Assembly: GCA_024291935.2 (NCBI GenBank)
Contig: CM044317.1
Coordinates: 20,110,230 to 20,174,229 of the forward strand
Source of the DNA: Okapia johnstoni
Lineage: Eukaryota; Chordata; Mammalia; Artiodactyla; Giraffidae
Reading direction: 5' to 3'
Length of the DNA stretch: 64,000 nt
In this document: one piece after another, positions 33,569 to 44,740 of the stretch
Layout of the letters: each line of letters starts with the position of its first letter
How positions within the stretch are numbered: position 1 is the first letter of the stretch
The notes under the pieces: generated by a model
What the model saw: only the letters and a program-made list of their open reading frames with translations
Told to the model about the DNA's origin: nothing
The model's database searches: none
Made by a program: the position numbers and the translations under genes

Positions 33569-34073
33569 TGTTGTTGTTTAAGTCACTCAGGCCTGTCCAA
33601 CTCTTTGTGACCTCATGGACTGCAGGACTCTAGGCTCCCTGTCCTTCACTGTCCCCTGGAATTTGCTCAAACTCATGTCCATTGAGTCGATGATGCCATC
33701 CAACCATCTCTCTTCTGTCGCCCCCTTCTCCTGCCCTCAATCTTTCCCAGCATCAGAGTCTTTTCCTATGAGTCAGCTCTTCGAATCAGGTGGCCAAAGG
33801 ATTAGAGCTTCAGCTTCAGCATCAGTCCTTCCAATGAATATTCAGGGTTGATTTCCTTTAGGATTGACTGGTTTTATCTCCTTGCTTTCCAAGGGACTCT
33901 CAAGAGTCTTCTCCAGCACAATTCAAAAGCGTCAGATCTTCAGGCTCAGATTTCTTTATGGTCGGACTCTCACATCTGTACATGATTACTGGGAAAACCA
34001 TACCCTTGACTATACGGACCCTTGTCGACAAAGTGACATATCTGCTTTTTAACACTCTGTCTAGGTTTGTCAT
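33569..34073 (-). mobile_element. BovB 3' fragment
   Basis: Minus-strand BovB from the 'tgacaaacctagacag' region (34050-34073) to the 3' tail, here ending in a GTT-type tail complement at 33569-33580. It has several small deletions and no long frame. Confidence 0.92.
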
Positions 34074-34180
34074 ATACATATGCATAAATGCATACAAGTA
34101 TTTTTACACTAAAAACTATATATCAACCAGTGCTCTGTCTTGCTTCTTTTTTTATTTAACAATTAAGTTATTTTATCAGT

Positions 34181-34911
34181 CCTCTTCATGAAAGTGAAAG
34201 AGGAGAGTGAAAAAGTTGGCGTAAAGCTCAACATTCAGAAAACTAAGATCATGGCATCTGGTCCCATCACTTCATGGCAAATAGATGGGAAAACAGTGGA
34301 AACAGTGGCTGATTTTATTTTGGGAGGCTCCAAAATCACTGCTGATGGTGATTGCAGCCATGAAATTAAAAGACGCTTACTCCTTGGAAGGAAAGTTATG
34401 ACCAACCTAGACAGCATATTAAAAAGCAGAGACACTACTTTGCCAACAAAGGTCCATCTAGTCAAGGCTATGGTTTTTCCAGTGGTCATGTATGGATGTG
34501 AGAGTTGGAGTATAAAGAAAGCTGAGCTCCGAAGAATTGATGCTTTTGAACTGTGGTGCTGGAGAAGACTCTTAAGAGTCCCTTGGACCGCAAGGAGATC
34601 CAACCAGTCCATCCTAAAGGAGATCAATCCTGGGTGTTCATTGGAAGGAATGATGTTGAAGCTGAAACTCCAATACTTGGGCCACCTCATGTGAAGAGCA
34701 GACTCATCTGAAAAGACCCTGATGCTGGGAAAGATTGAGGGCAGGAGGAGAAGGGGACGACAGAGGATGAGATGGTTGGATGGCATCACCAACTCAATGG
34801 ACATGGGTTTGGGTAGACTCCGGCAGTTGGTGATGGACAGGGAGGCTTGGCATGCTGCAGTTCATAGGGTCGCAAAGAGTCGGACACGACTGACTGAGCG
34901 ACTGAACTGAA
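34181..34911 (+). mobile_element. BovB 3' fragment with target duplication
   Basis: Starts at 'cctcttcatgaaagtgaaag' and ends 'gagcgactgaactga'. The 7-base repeat 'tatcagt' at 34174-34180 and 34912-34918 is the target duplication, confirmed because the interrupted L1 reads through once one copy is removed. It stands head to head with 33569-34073, with 107 bases between. Confidence 0.93.
34188..34694 (+). pseudogene. BovB ORF C-terminal remnant
   Basis: 168 open codons downstream of the YADD box: the thumb/connection part ('MKVKEESEKVGVKLN', 'SCHEIK'-type region and 'MYGCESWSIKKAE'). A stop at 34692-34694 follows a substitution near 'HLM'; the remaining C-terminus continues in another frame at 34722-34910. 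It lacks the catalytic domains, so it is not functional. Confidence 0.8.
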
Positions 34912-35130
34912 TATCAGTACATATAGAGTGCCTTATTCTTTTTAACAACCACAAAACTGTCCATTGAAAGGATGTATTAATATTATCATTTATTTAATCA
35001 ACTAGATATATTTTTAGTTGAAGAAAAATATGAGTATGACAATTTTAACTAGAATGTATGCAGTGCTACTCTTTTCATACGTAAGATTCATTTTGCCCAG
35101 GTTTTATGGGCAAAATCCATTATGTTTGTG

Positions 35131-35300
35131 AAGAATACTGCTGCTCCTTTGAATAGATATCAGCCCCAGTCTTGGCTCTGTTAATTACTAGGTGCAAGAT
35201 CTTTGGCAAATTGCTTAAATTTATTTACCTAGAAAATTTGGATTATAAACACCTGTCCAATCTGGTTTGAATTTGAGGTAGTAATACATGTCAGTGGTTT
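35131..35300 (+). mobile_element. MIR SINE
   Basis: 'gtcttggctctgttaattac' , 'gtgcaagatctttggcaaat' and 'tgcttaaatttatttaccta' follow the MIR plus-strand order; the best part is 35163-35300. Confidence 0.65.
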
Positions 35301-35544
35301 TGAAATTTGATCCATGCAGCCCTAAGAGGTAGAAATCTTAGGACTCCGAGACACACCTTCCCTCCCAATCTCTACTACACACACATCAACTGAGCATCTC
35401 AGCCATTTAATCTGGTTATCTATTTTAAGCTTCTAAGTAAGATTTTATTTGAAGACAGGGGAATTTTTGTTAATTTGAAGAAAATTAAAATTTTTAATTT
35501 TAAATTATTAAAATTACTGGAAAATTATTAACTGTACAGTTAGT
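35301..35544. other. Unassigned AT-rich sequence
   Basis: 35450-35535 is a low-complexity stretch of 'aaaattt / taatttt' words. Nothing else. Confidence 0.5.
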
Positions 35545-35752
35545 CAGTGTTAATTGCTCAGTCATGTCCAACTGTTTGCGACCCCATGGACTGTAGCCCA
35601 CCAGGCTCCTCTGACCATGGGATTCTCCAGGCAAGAACATTGGATTGAGTTGCCATTCCCCTCTCCAGGGGACCTTCCCAACCCAGGGATCAAACCCAAG
35701 TCTCCTGCATTGCAGGCAGGTTCTTTACTGTCTGAGCCAGCAGGGAAGCGCC
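35545..35752 (-). mobile_element. Bov-tA SINE
   Basis: Complement of the element: 'aattgctcagtcatgtccaa' at the left, 'tctccaggcaagaacattgg', and the tRNA head complement 'gagccagcagggaagcgcc' at the right. Both strands are open over 60-115 codons, a chance effect of this SINE. Confidence 0.93.
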
Positions 35753-36298
35753 GATTTGTATTTATTTATATTTATACAGCAAAGCATAAATATAAGGTAT
35801 CGCTGTTATTATCTTTATTGGGATTGAAAAGGAATCATAAAGAAAATGGGCAGTGCAATCAGGAGGCCAGCAAAGCCACAGGTGCAGTAGGGATGGCGTG
35901 AGAGGTGCAACTGAACGTGCTCCCCTGCAGTGTCCCCCCCTGAGATGAGTCAGCTTATCAAAGGCGATCTTCTATCAGAAGACCTTTTAAGGAAGAAAGC
36001 AGAAGGAAACTCACCGCTGGTTTGATTACTTGAGAACAAAAGCCTGAGAGTAGAAAACTCCAAATGAATGACTAAGCACGCACTTCACAACCAGAGTGTT
36101 AAGGGCCTAACAGAATCCTGAGTGGAGGTATTTTCAGTAGCCTGGGGGCCTGATGTTATTCTGAAGGGCCACCCTACTCAGCCTTTTCCTGAAAAAAATG
36201 CACTTCATCACAAACATACACAGTGTCCTAGGCTTAAAACTTCTGTAGTCTCTCTTGAATGATATAAATTATCTTGTTTTTAAGATACAATATCGTTA
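35753..36298. other. Unassigned sequence
   Basis: Nothing recognised. Confidence 0.4.
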
Positions 36299-36502
36299 GT
36301 TAGTTGCTCAGTTGAGTCCGATTATTTGCAACCCCAAGGACTGTAGTCTGCCAGGGTCTTCTGTTCATGGAATTCTCCAGGCAAGAATACTGGAGTGGGT
36401 TGCCATTTCCTTCTCCAGGGGATCTTCCCAACCCATGGATCAAACCTGTGTCTCCTGCATTGGCAGGTGGGTTCTTTACCACTAGCGATACCTGGGAAGC
36501 TT
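36299..36502 (-). mobile_element. Bov-tA SINE
   Basis: Complement of the SINE, ending in the head complement 'ctagcgatacctgggaagc'. Probable 13-base target duplication, 'tacaatatcgtta' (36286-36298) and 'tacagtatcatta' (36503-36515), with two mismatches. Confidence 0.93.
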
Positions 36503-36897
36503 TACAGTATCATTATGTGATATAAATATTATAATGTCAACTCTCCACATGTGTTTCTACCACACACACATTAAAAAAAAACACTTTCCATCTTTGGTGT
36601 CAGGTGATCAAGGACATACATATACATGGCAAATCTTTTTCTTCCAAGTGCAGTCCATTCAACAAAGAAAGATATGCTATGCCTTCTCTTATATGGCAAA
36701 TGCTGCATTAGGCACCAAAGATACAGAGGTGAAGGAGACACAGTCAGACCTGCAAGGAGCTCCGTGTTTAGCGAAGTAACCCAGCAAATGACTAGGAAGG
36801 GCCTAACAATTAGAAGAATATTATGGTGAGAATTATTAGAACTAATAGGACTAAACTGCTACAAAAGTAGGCGTCTAGAACATAGACTAATAGTTAA
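36503..36897. other. Unassigned sequence
   Basis: Nothing recognised. Confidence 0.4.
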
Positions 36898-37110
36898 TGT
36901 GCGTGTGTGTGTTCATTTGTGTCTGACTCTTTCTGACCCCATAGACTGTAGCCCACCAGGCTCCTATATCCATGAGATTTTTCCAGGGAAGAATACTGGA
37001 GTGGGTTGCTACTACAGGGGGTCTTCCCAACCCAGGGATCGAACCTGTATCTCTTGCATCTCCTGCATTGGCAGGTGGATTCTTTACCACTAGCACCACC
37101 TGGGAAGCCC
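36898..37110 (-). mobile_element. Bov-tA SINE
   Basis: A short GT repeat at 36899-36912 forms the tail, followed by 'gtgtctgactctttctgacc', 'ccagggaagaatactggagt' and a head complement 'tagcaccacctgggaagccc'. A B-box complement 'agggatcgaacctg' is intact at 37035-37048. 'catctcctg' near 37058-37066 is a small internal duplication. Confidence 0.93.
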
Positions 37111-37419
37111 TCTACATAACTGAAAACATTACACTGTTTGACTCAGTTCTCTTCTGGTTCCACTTTCCTCTTATGGTGAAGTTTATCTTCCTAAATGCTC
37201 CGCCTAGTCAATACTTACAGACTAGCTCTTGAAAAGAATTTACACGTTATTTATAGTTTTGAAACCAGTGTTACTTTTCCTAGTAAATTTTTCATTTATT
37301 AATGGTGTAATGAAACATTATTGAATTTTCTATAATGGTGAGCTTTTAGCCTAAAATGTTTGCCCATTTATCTTCTTGATCTGTTTTTTGAGATGCTAAT
37401 ACTCTCAAGCAATGACATT
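37111..37419. other. Unassigned AT-rich sequence
   Basis: Probably the left end of the following L1, too decayed to place. Confidence 0.4.
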
Positions 37420-38230
37420 TTTAACTTTTTCTTTCTGATCTTTATACCTTTCTTTTCTTTCTTTTACTAGAAGAACTAGGACCTACACACGTTGATGGTA
37501 ATCAATAGTAGGAAGAGCAGGCATCCTGTCTTATTCATGAATTTAATGGAAATACATTCTGACAGTTGATCATTAAACATCATGTTTACTTCTGATATTT
37601 TATATCCTTTACCAAGTTAAGAGAAGTTCCTTTGCTGTTAGTTTGCTACGAGTTTGCATCGCTAACAGATTTACCGTGAGTTGATGTTGAATTTTATCAA
37701 AAGTGTTTTTTTCTGCATATGGTTCTTCTTTATTAATCTCCAGGAATTGTGGAGCATTAATTCTAATGTTGAACTATCATCTCATTCTGCAATAGACCAA
37801 CTTGTTTATGATGGTTATTTGTTATATGCTGTTAGATTCAATTTCCTGGCCTACAGTTTTATTTTTTTCGTACTGTCTTTTTCTAGTTTTTATAACAAGG
37901 TAGTAAAAATGAATCACACAGCTTTAGCTCTTTTTATAGTTTCAGGTATATTTTTATAACATATTGCTTAACTAAGAAAATTTGCAAAAATTTGCCTATA
38001 AATTTGACCTAGATATTTTTTGGTTGAATAGGTAAGGAAAAAAATTTTGTTAGAATTTTATTTCTGTAGTGGTTAATAATCTATGCAGTTTTTTGTTTAA
38101 GTGTGCTAATTTATCATTTTCCTTTAAAAATGTCTGGTCATTTCATCTATTTTCAATTTTTTCCATAAATAATATTCTTTATTAACTGATGATAAATCTG
38201 ATGATTTCTTAATGTTTTGTTCTCAAGTTC
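37420..38230 (-). mobile_element. Old L1 ORF2 fragment
   Basis: Complement of L1 ORF2 reverse-transcriptase sequence: 'gagcaggcatcctgtcttat' (37515-37534), 'gatgttgaattttatcaaaa' (37682-37701), 'ctggcctacagttttatttt' (37847-37866) and 'ctggtcatttcatctatttt' (38133-38152). It explains the 92-codon frame at 37681-37959. Confidence 0.72.
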
Positions 38231-38339
38231 TTAGCAGATACTAACCTTGACAACTAACCTGTCCAGTTTTCTCCTTGTCAAGGCCCAATATTAATCAGTC
38301 TGTGCTTTGACACACTACTCCTTCTAAGAAGATCAGCTG

Positions 38340-38536
38340 TTGGTGTCGTTCAGTCACTAAGTTGTGTCCGACTCTTTGTGACCCCATGGACTGCAGCATG
38401 CCAGGCTTCTGTGTCCTTCACTATCTCCTGGAGTCTGAGCAAACTCATGTCCACTGAATCGATGATGCCATCCAACCGCGATATCCTCCCCTGCCGTCCC
38501 CTTCTCCTTTTACCTTCCATCTTTCCCAGCATCAGA
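38340..38536 (-). mobile_element. BovB 3' tip
   Basis: About 200 bases of the BovB 3' end complement ('gttcagtcactaagttgtgt' to 'ctttcccagcatcagac'). Confidence 0.88.
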
Positions 38537-39785
38537 CTATCAGTGAATATTGCATAACCCAACTGTTGTCCTGTGACTTGTGACTATAAAATCTTCTTTA
38601 AGGAGATTGTTTGTGTCCCAACTACTTAAAGAAGTAATGTAGCTTCAGGCTAGAGGAAAAATTATTTCTCCCTATTTGAATATTTTGCATTTGCAATGGC
38701 TTATTCACTCTTGTGAAGCAGGTCAAAAGCAAAGTCACATTTTACAAACAACAGGAAGACATGCAGGTAGACTATGCCATCTATGCTTTATTTTGAATTT
38801 TAGTTTGAATTTTATGAAGAACAGGGAGCTCTTAGCTACTTTTCAGGAGCTATTTGGGGGCACAAGGAGAGCACTCCTTTGTATGACACAGTTAAAAGAA
38901 TCATGACCCTAAAGACAATGTAATCAACAAGGAGACAGTGTAAAAGTTCTATACGGACCCAGAGAGATGCATTTCATTTAGAACATTTAGTTCATGGAAG
39001 CATTCAACCAACAACAAACAATAAATGTTTGCTGTCTAGAGGTTGTCAGGCAACAGTGCCTTTTTTCTTCTTGGAAACAAAAAACAAAAATCCCCTCCTG
39101 CTCCCTTGAAGTGCAAGTCAACGGACTTCAAAATCCTAGATCACTCCCATTTACTTCAAATATGGTCCCTTAATCATTCTCCCTTACTCACCAATGACTT
39201 CAGCAACTCTCTATCACACACTCCGGCATAATTTATTGTGATTTCAACATCCACTTCTGACACTTCTCAGGTTCTTGATGTTTTTAGTTCCTATTATTCT
39301 TCTCTCAGTCCCACCTGAGCCATGCAACAGATGGCCATACCTTGTCAAGATGAAAGGCTGCACTGAACTATCCTTTCATAACTTCATTCTTTCCGATTCC
39401 CAGGTTCCGTGTTCCAGTGCACTCTAACATTTCCATTCCAGTAATATTTTGACATCATTGAGCCTATGTGTGTGCAATACTTTCACTAAATACTATGACA
39501 CTAATGTGCTCACTTCTCCCTGTGGCCGTTTAGGATTCAATGCAGAGCAAACACATTTAATGTCCTTTTCCCACTCTCCCTCCTCTGAATTCCCTCAGCA
39601 ACACCCAATTCTAGTGGTGCCACCTACTCCTCACCTGCACCAAATCAGCTGAATGAGCCTGGAGAAAACCACACAACTGTGGTGAATGGACTCACCTTAA
39701 TTAGTTTAAATTTAATTAAATTTTATTTTACCATAAATTAAAACTGGACCATTAATTTGCTAAAATAGCGCTACTGTATATTCTT
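38537..39785. other. Unassigned sequence
   Basis: 39120-39420 has a pyrimidine-rich, mildly repetitive character that could be an ancient LINE but I cannot place it. The rest shows nothing. Confidence 0.35.
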
Positions 39786-40061
39786 CACTTCAGTTCAGTT
39801 GCTCAGTCGTGTTCTACTCTTTGTGACCCTATGGACTGCAGCACGCAAGTGTTCCCTGTCCATCACCAACTCCCAGAGTTTGCTCAAATTCATCAAGTTT
39901 GATGATGTTCATTGAATTGATGATGCCATCCAACCATCTTATCCTCTGTCCTCCCCTTCTCCTCCTGTCTGCAAACCTTCCCAGCATCAGGGTCTTTTCT
40001 AATGAGTCAGTTCTTCACATCTGGTGGCCAAAGTATTGGAGCTTCAGCTTCAGCATCACTG

Positions 40062-40273
40062 AAAAAGTGAAAGTGAAGTCACTCTGTCATGTCCTACTCT
40101 TTGTGACCCCATGATATGTAGCCTGCCAGGCTCCTCCATCCATGGGATTTTCCAGGCAAGAATACTGGAGTGGGCTGCCATTCCCTTCTCCAGGAGATCT
40201 TCCTGACTCAGGGATCTAACCTGGGTCTCCAGCATTGCAGGCCGACTCCTTGGCTGAGCCACGAAGGAATCCC
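40062..40273 (-). mobile_element. Bov-tA SINE nested in BovB
   Basis: SINE complement with the 'cactttcactttttc'-type tail at the left and the head complement 'gagccacgaaggaatccc' at the right. Diverged target duplication: 'agcatcact' left, 'agtatctgt' right, both matching the interrupted BovB consensus. Confidence 0.9.
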
Positions 40274-40374
40274 AGTATCTGTACTTCCAATGAATATTCA
40301 GGACTGATTTCCTTTAGGATTGACTAGTTTGATCTCCTTACAGTCCAAGGGACTCTCAAGAGTCATCTCCAACA

Positions 40375-41230
40375 TCACAGTTCAAAAGCATCAATTCTTT
40401 GGCCCTCAGCCTTCTTTATGGTCCAACTTTCACATTCATACATGACTACTGGAAAAACCATAGCTTCGACTAGACAGACTTTTGCCAGCAAAGTAGTGTC
40501 TCTGCTTTTTAATATGCTGTCTAGGTTTGCCATAGCTTTTCTTCCAAAGAGCAAGTGTCTTTTAATTTCATGGCTACAGTCACCATCTGCAGTGATTTGA
40601 GAGCCCAAGAAAATAAAGTCTGTCACTGTTTCCATTGTTTCCCCATCTATTTGCCATGAAGTGATGGGAATGGATGCCATGATCTTAATTTTTTGCATGT
40701 TGTGTTTTAAGCCAGCTTTTTCACTCTCCTCTTTCACCTTTTCAAGAGGCTCTTTAGTTCCTCTTTACTTTCTGCCATTAGGATGGTGTTATCTGCCTAT
40801 CTGAGGTTGTTGGTATTTCTCCTGGTAATCTTGATTCCAGCTTGTGATTCATCCAGCCTGGTATCTTGCATGATGTAATCTGCATAGAAGTTAAATAATC
40901 ACGGTGACAATATACAGCCTCAATGTACTCCTTTTCCAATTTCGAACCAGTCCATTGTCCCATGTCTGGTTCTAACTACTGCTTCTTGACCTGCATACAG
41001 GTTTCTCAGGAGACAGGTAAGGTGGTCTGATATTCCCAGCTCTTTTAAGAATTTTCCACAGTTTGCTGTGATCCACACAGTTAAAGGCTTTAGCATAGTC
41101 AATGAAGCAGAAGTAGACATTTTCAAGGTCCCTTGATTTTTCAGTGATCCAACAGATGTTGGCAATTTGGCCTCTTGTTCCTCTGCCTTTTTGAAATCCT
41201 GTTTTCACATCTGGAAGGTTTTGGTTCATG
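40375..41230 (-). pseudogene. BovB reverse transcriptase, broken
   Basis: Minus-strand frames cover motif 0-A ('GFQKGRGTRGQIANIC', 'FCFIDYAKAFNCVDH', 41085-41130) through the post-palm region ('MKEESEKAGLKHNMQ', 40700-40737). The first motif A aspartate is kept. Frameshifts between 40740 and 41000 disrupt the YADD neighbourhood, where the third reading has 'RQITPS'. Not functional. Confidence 0.8.
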
Positions 41231-41639
41231 AATTATTGAAGTCTAGCTTGAAGGATTTTGAGCATTACCTTGCTAGCATGTGAAATGAGCACAATTTTAC
41301 AGTAGTTTGGACATTCTTTGGCCTTGCTTTCTTAGGGATTGGAATGAACACTGATCTTTTTCAAAACCATGAATTTATTTGGCTGTATCTTTCCTTTTCT
41401 CCTTTGCCTTTTGCTTCTCTTTTCTCAGTTATTTGTAAGGCTTCCCCAGACACCACTTGGCCTTCTTGCATTTCTTTTTCTTTGGGATGGTTTTGGTCAC
41501 TACTACCTATACAAGGTTATGAACCTCTGTACACAGTTCTTCAGGCACTCTATCAGATCTAGTCCCTTGAATCTATTCATTACCTCCACTGTATAATCAT
41601 ATGGGGTTTGATTTAGGTCATACCTGAATAATCTAGTGG

Positions 41640-41930
41640 TTTTCCCTACTTTCTACAATTTAAGTCTGAATTTTGCAATAAGGAGTTCATGATCTGAGCC
41701 ACAGTCAGCTCCTGGTCTTGCTTTTGCTGACTGTATACAGCATCTCCATCTTCAGCTGAAAAGAAGATAATGAGTCTGATTTTTGTGTTGACCATCTGGT
41801 GATGTTCATGTGTAGAGTCATCTCTCATGTTGTTGGAAGAGGGTGTTTGCTATGACCAGTGCGTTCTCTTGGCAAAACTCTGTTAGCCTTTGCCCTGCTT
41901 CATTTTGTACTCCAAGGCCAAACTTGGAAG
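41640..41930 (-). pseudogene. BovB endonuclease C-terminal remnant
   Basis: The only endonuclease sequence in the window. The frame reads 'FGLGVQNEAGQRLTEFCQEN' at 41850-41918, followed in other frames by the region with the 'DGDAVYSQQKQDQELTVAQI' remnant around 41680-41750. In RTE elements this part belongs to the APE-type endonuclease that nicks target DNA. The N-terminal catalytic residues lie beyond the truncation. The open frame continues leftward of the LINE into the adjoining LTR-like repeat (to 42102), making a chimeric frame with no sign of use. Confidence 0.75.
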
Positions 41931-42470
41931 TCTCCATAAATATCCCCAAAGTAAAATGTTCATAGAGCTTCCAAATGCTAAATGTGGGGAGATACTGGGA
42001 GAATGGGGCACCCAAAGGAAACATGGAAATTTCAGGCCCCTTCTCACATACCCTGCTCCATGCATCTCTTCCATCTGGATGTTCACCTGTATCCTCTACC
42101 ATATTCTTTCATTTTTATTATTATTATAAAAGTTTCAGGTGTACATCATTATAGTCCAACATCTGTATATATCACATACTTTTACAATAAACTGCTTCAC
42201 AGTGAGTAAATTGTTTTCCTGAGTTCTGTGAACTACTTTAGAAAATTAATTATATCTGAGAAGGGGATTGGGAAACCCATTTTATAAGCCATTGGTCAGA
42301 AGCCCAGGTAACAACCTGAACTAACAATTGGCAACTAAAATGGGGGTTGGAGGCAGTCTTGTGGCATTGAGCCTTTGACCTGTGAGATCAGAATTGAGTT
42401 AAATTATAGGGCATCCAACTAGTCTTACAGAATTTCTTGCTGCTGGAGAAAAAAAAAAACACATCTAGTA
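41931..42470 (+). mobile_element. LTR-like old repeat, copy A
   Basis: Related to 43140-44740. Shared blocks: 'ccataaatatcccc' (TATA region), 'cataccctgctccatgcatc', 'ttgttttcctgagttctgtg', 'cattggtcagaagcccaggt', 'atcagaattgagttaaatta'. The U3 part is missing where BovB abuts. A 65-base stretch at 42118-42184 ('gtttcaggtgtacatcatta') resembles an L1 3' UTR piece set into it. Non-coding. Confidence 0.5.
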
Positions 42471-43139
42471 TCAGAAATGTTGTACTGGTGTGTGTGTGAG
42501 AGTTAAAAAGAAACACATAGAAGTATAGGTTCTCTTTTGAAGTAAGTTTTCTTTAACCTACCCATCTTGAGTTCTCTATCTAGGACCTTATAAATTAAAC
42601 TAATAAAATATAGATTAACAAGAGAAAACCAAACAGAAGTTTATTAACATGTACATCATCAATGCACATAGGAGCACTCAGCAATAAGTAACTCAAAGGT
42701 GTGGTCAGAACTAGAGCTTATATAGTGTCTTAACAAAAGAACAATAAATATTTCAAAAAGTGACAAGACAAAGGAAAAGGAAGGACTCTGGACTTCTGGC
42801 AGTGGCAAATTGTGGGAAGGCAAATATATGGGGAAACTAATAGTAGATAGGGGCTATGTGATATTGTGATATATAATAAATATATACTTGATCATCCTCA
42901 TTTCTGGCAAACAGTGCCCAAAACCCTAGGAATTTCCTAGGCAATAAGAGCAATGGGAGAATCTTCTGTTAGAAACTTTGGTTTCTTGTCTTCAGTTCCT
43001 GAAACTGCTTTCAGGGCCATAAAGGCAAAATGGGTGTCTTGTTATTCATAACAAGTCCCTTCCCACCACAACTTAGTTTACACTAACTGGGTGACTTTGG
43101 GAAATTCCCTAAAGATGGAGGTGAGGGAAGGAGGGTGAG
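42471..43139. other. Unassigned sequence between the two LTR-like copies
   Basis: Short A-run and GT-run at 42448-42500. The remainder shows no viral or host coding signal that I can recognise. Confidence 0.4.
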
Positions 43140-44740
43140 AGGAACACTGGTTGCCTCACACTGGGGAGCCAGTCATGTGATTAGAGGGTTGGGACTTCTA
43201 GTTTCTCCTCCCAACTCCTGGGAGGGGAGAGGAGCTGGAAGCTGAATCAATTAGCAATGGCCAATGATTTAATCAATCATGTGTATGTAATGAAGCTCCC
43301 ATAAAAACCCGAAAGAAGAGGTTCAGATAGTTTTCAGGTTGGTGAACACATGGAGACGGTGAGAATGGCACAGTTGGATATGGCATGGAAGACCTGTGCC
43401 CTTTCCCCATACCATGCTGTATGCAGTTCTTCCATTTGACTGTTCCTGGGTTAGGTTCTTTTATAATAAGCCAATGATATTATAAGTAAAATGCTTCTCA
43501 CAAGTTTTATGAGCTTCTCTAGCAAATTAATGAAACCCAACATGGGAGGTTCAAAATTGGGAAAGGAGTATGTCAAGGATGTATATTGTCACCTTGCTTA
43601 TTTAACTTATATGCAGAGTACATCAAATGAAATGCCAGGCTAGATAAAGCACAAGCTGGAATCAAGATTTCTGGGAGAAATACCAACAACCTCAGATATG
43701 CAGATGACACCAACCTTAAGTCAGAAAGTGATGAGGAGCTAAAGAGCCTCCTGATGAAGGTGAAAGGGGAGAGGGAAAAAGTTGGCTTAAAACTCAACAT
43801 TCAAAACACTAAGATCATGGCATCCAGGTCCCATTACTTCATGGCAAATAGATGGGGAAACAATGGAAACAGTGACAGACTTTATTTTCCTGGGCTCAAA
43901 ATTCACTCCACATGGTGACTGCAGCCATGAAATTAAAAGACGCTTGCTCTTAGGAAGAAAAGATATGACCAACCTAGACAGCGTATTAAAAAGCAGAGAC
44001 ATTCCTTTGCAGCAAAGGTCCATCTAGTCCAAGCTACAGTTTTTCCAGTAGTTATGTATCGATGTGAGAGTTGGACCATAAAGAAGGCTGAGCACCGAAG
44101 AATTAATGCTTTTGAACTATGGTGTTGGAGAAGATTCTTGAGAGTCCCTTGGACTGTAAGGAGATCAAACTAGTCAATCCTAAAGGAAATCAGTCCTGAA
44201 TACTCATTGGAAGGACTGATGTTGAAGCTGAAGCTCCAATACTTTGGCCACCTGATGCCAAGAGCCAACTCATTAGAAAAGACCCTGATGCTGGGAAAGA
44301 TTGAAGGCAGGAGAAGGGGACAACAGAGGACAAGATGGTTGGATGGCATTACCAACTCAATGTACATGAGTTTGAGCAAGCTCCGGGAGATGGTGATGGA
44401 CAGGGAAGCCTGGAGTGCTGCAGTCCATGGGGTTACAAAGAGTTCAGACATGACTGAGCAACTGAACAAAGCATAACAAACAACGTGGAGGTGATTGAAC
44501 AATGAATCTATAGCTAGTTGGTAAAAAATACAAGTGATAACCTGGGCTTGCAAATGGTATTGGAAGTTGTGGGAAGAGCAGGTAAGGCAATCTTAGATGG
44601 TTCAATCCTTAACCTGTGGAATTAATCCTACCTGGGATGCTATCTCCAGGTAGACAGTGTCAGAATTGAGTTAAATTGCAGGACACCCAGCTGGTGTCTG
44701 CAGCACTGTAACATTGCTAAATTGTGGCACCCAGCTCCTC
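43140..44740 (+). mobile_element. LTR-like old repeat, copy B, split by BovB
   Basis: U3-like part with 'tgatttaatcaatcatgtgt' (43265-43284), a TATA-like 'ccataaaaaccc' (43299-43310), 'cataccatgctgtatgcagt' and 'actgttcctgggttaggttc', then a BovB (43551-44480), then 'gataacctgggcttgcaaat', 'ccttaacctgtggaattaat' and 'gtcagaattgagttaaattg'. The layout (TATA, then a decayed poly-A signal 'ataataag') is LTR-like; the family is not named. Confidence 0.55.
43551..44480 (+). mobile_element. BovB 3' half inserted in the LTR-like repeat
   Basis: From 'ggaaaggagtatgtcaagga' (RT motif B region) to the tail 'gagcaactgaacaaagcata'. Flanks 'caacatgggaggt' (43538-43550) and 'caacgtggaggt' (44481-44492) look like a decayed target duplication. 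'gcagatgacaccaacc' marks the YADD box region (43698-43713); frameshifts are frequent and no frame over 90 codons survives. Confidence 0.9.

Larger units (their letters stand above)
33401..35130 (-). mobile_element. Old L1 3' end, split by two BovB insertions
   Basis: Three separated pieces (33401-33568, 34074-34180, 34912-35130) follow the complement of one L1 3' region: 'ttaattgtggttaaattcag', 'gtcatcagtttctggtacat', 'cttgcttctttttttattta', then 'cagtacatatagagtgcctt' and 'gtccattgaaaggatgtatt'. The pieces join up when both BovBs are removed. Confidence 0.65.
39786..41930 (-). mobile_element. BovB, longest copy, split by a SINE and internally deleted
   Basis: From the 3' tail at 39786 up to the endonuclease C-terminus at 41930. 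A Bov-tA interrupts it at 40062-40273; BovB resumes at 40274. Near 41355-41380 about 500 consensus bases are missing (the stretch present at 50597-51091 in another copy), so reverse transcriptase is joined directly to the linker after the endonuclease. No target duplication seen. Confidence 0.9.

Noticed and set aside
41931..44740. An intact provirus between the two LTR-like copies
   Set aside because: The intervening sequence is short and shows no retroviral reading frame; the pair may be unrelated solo copies.
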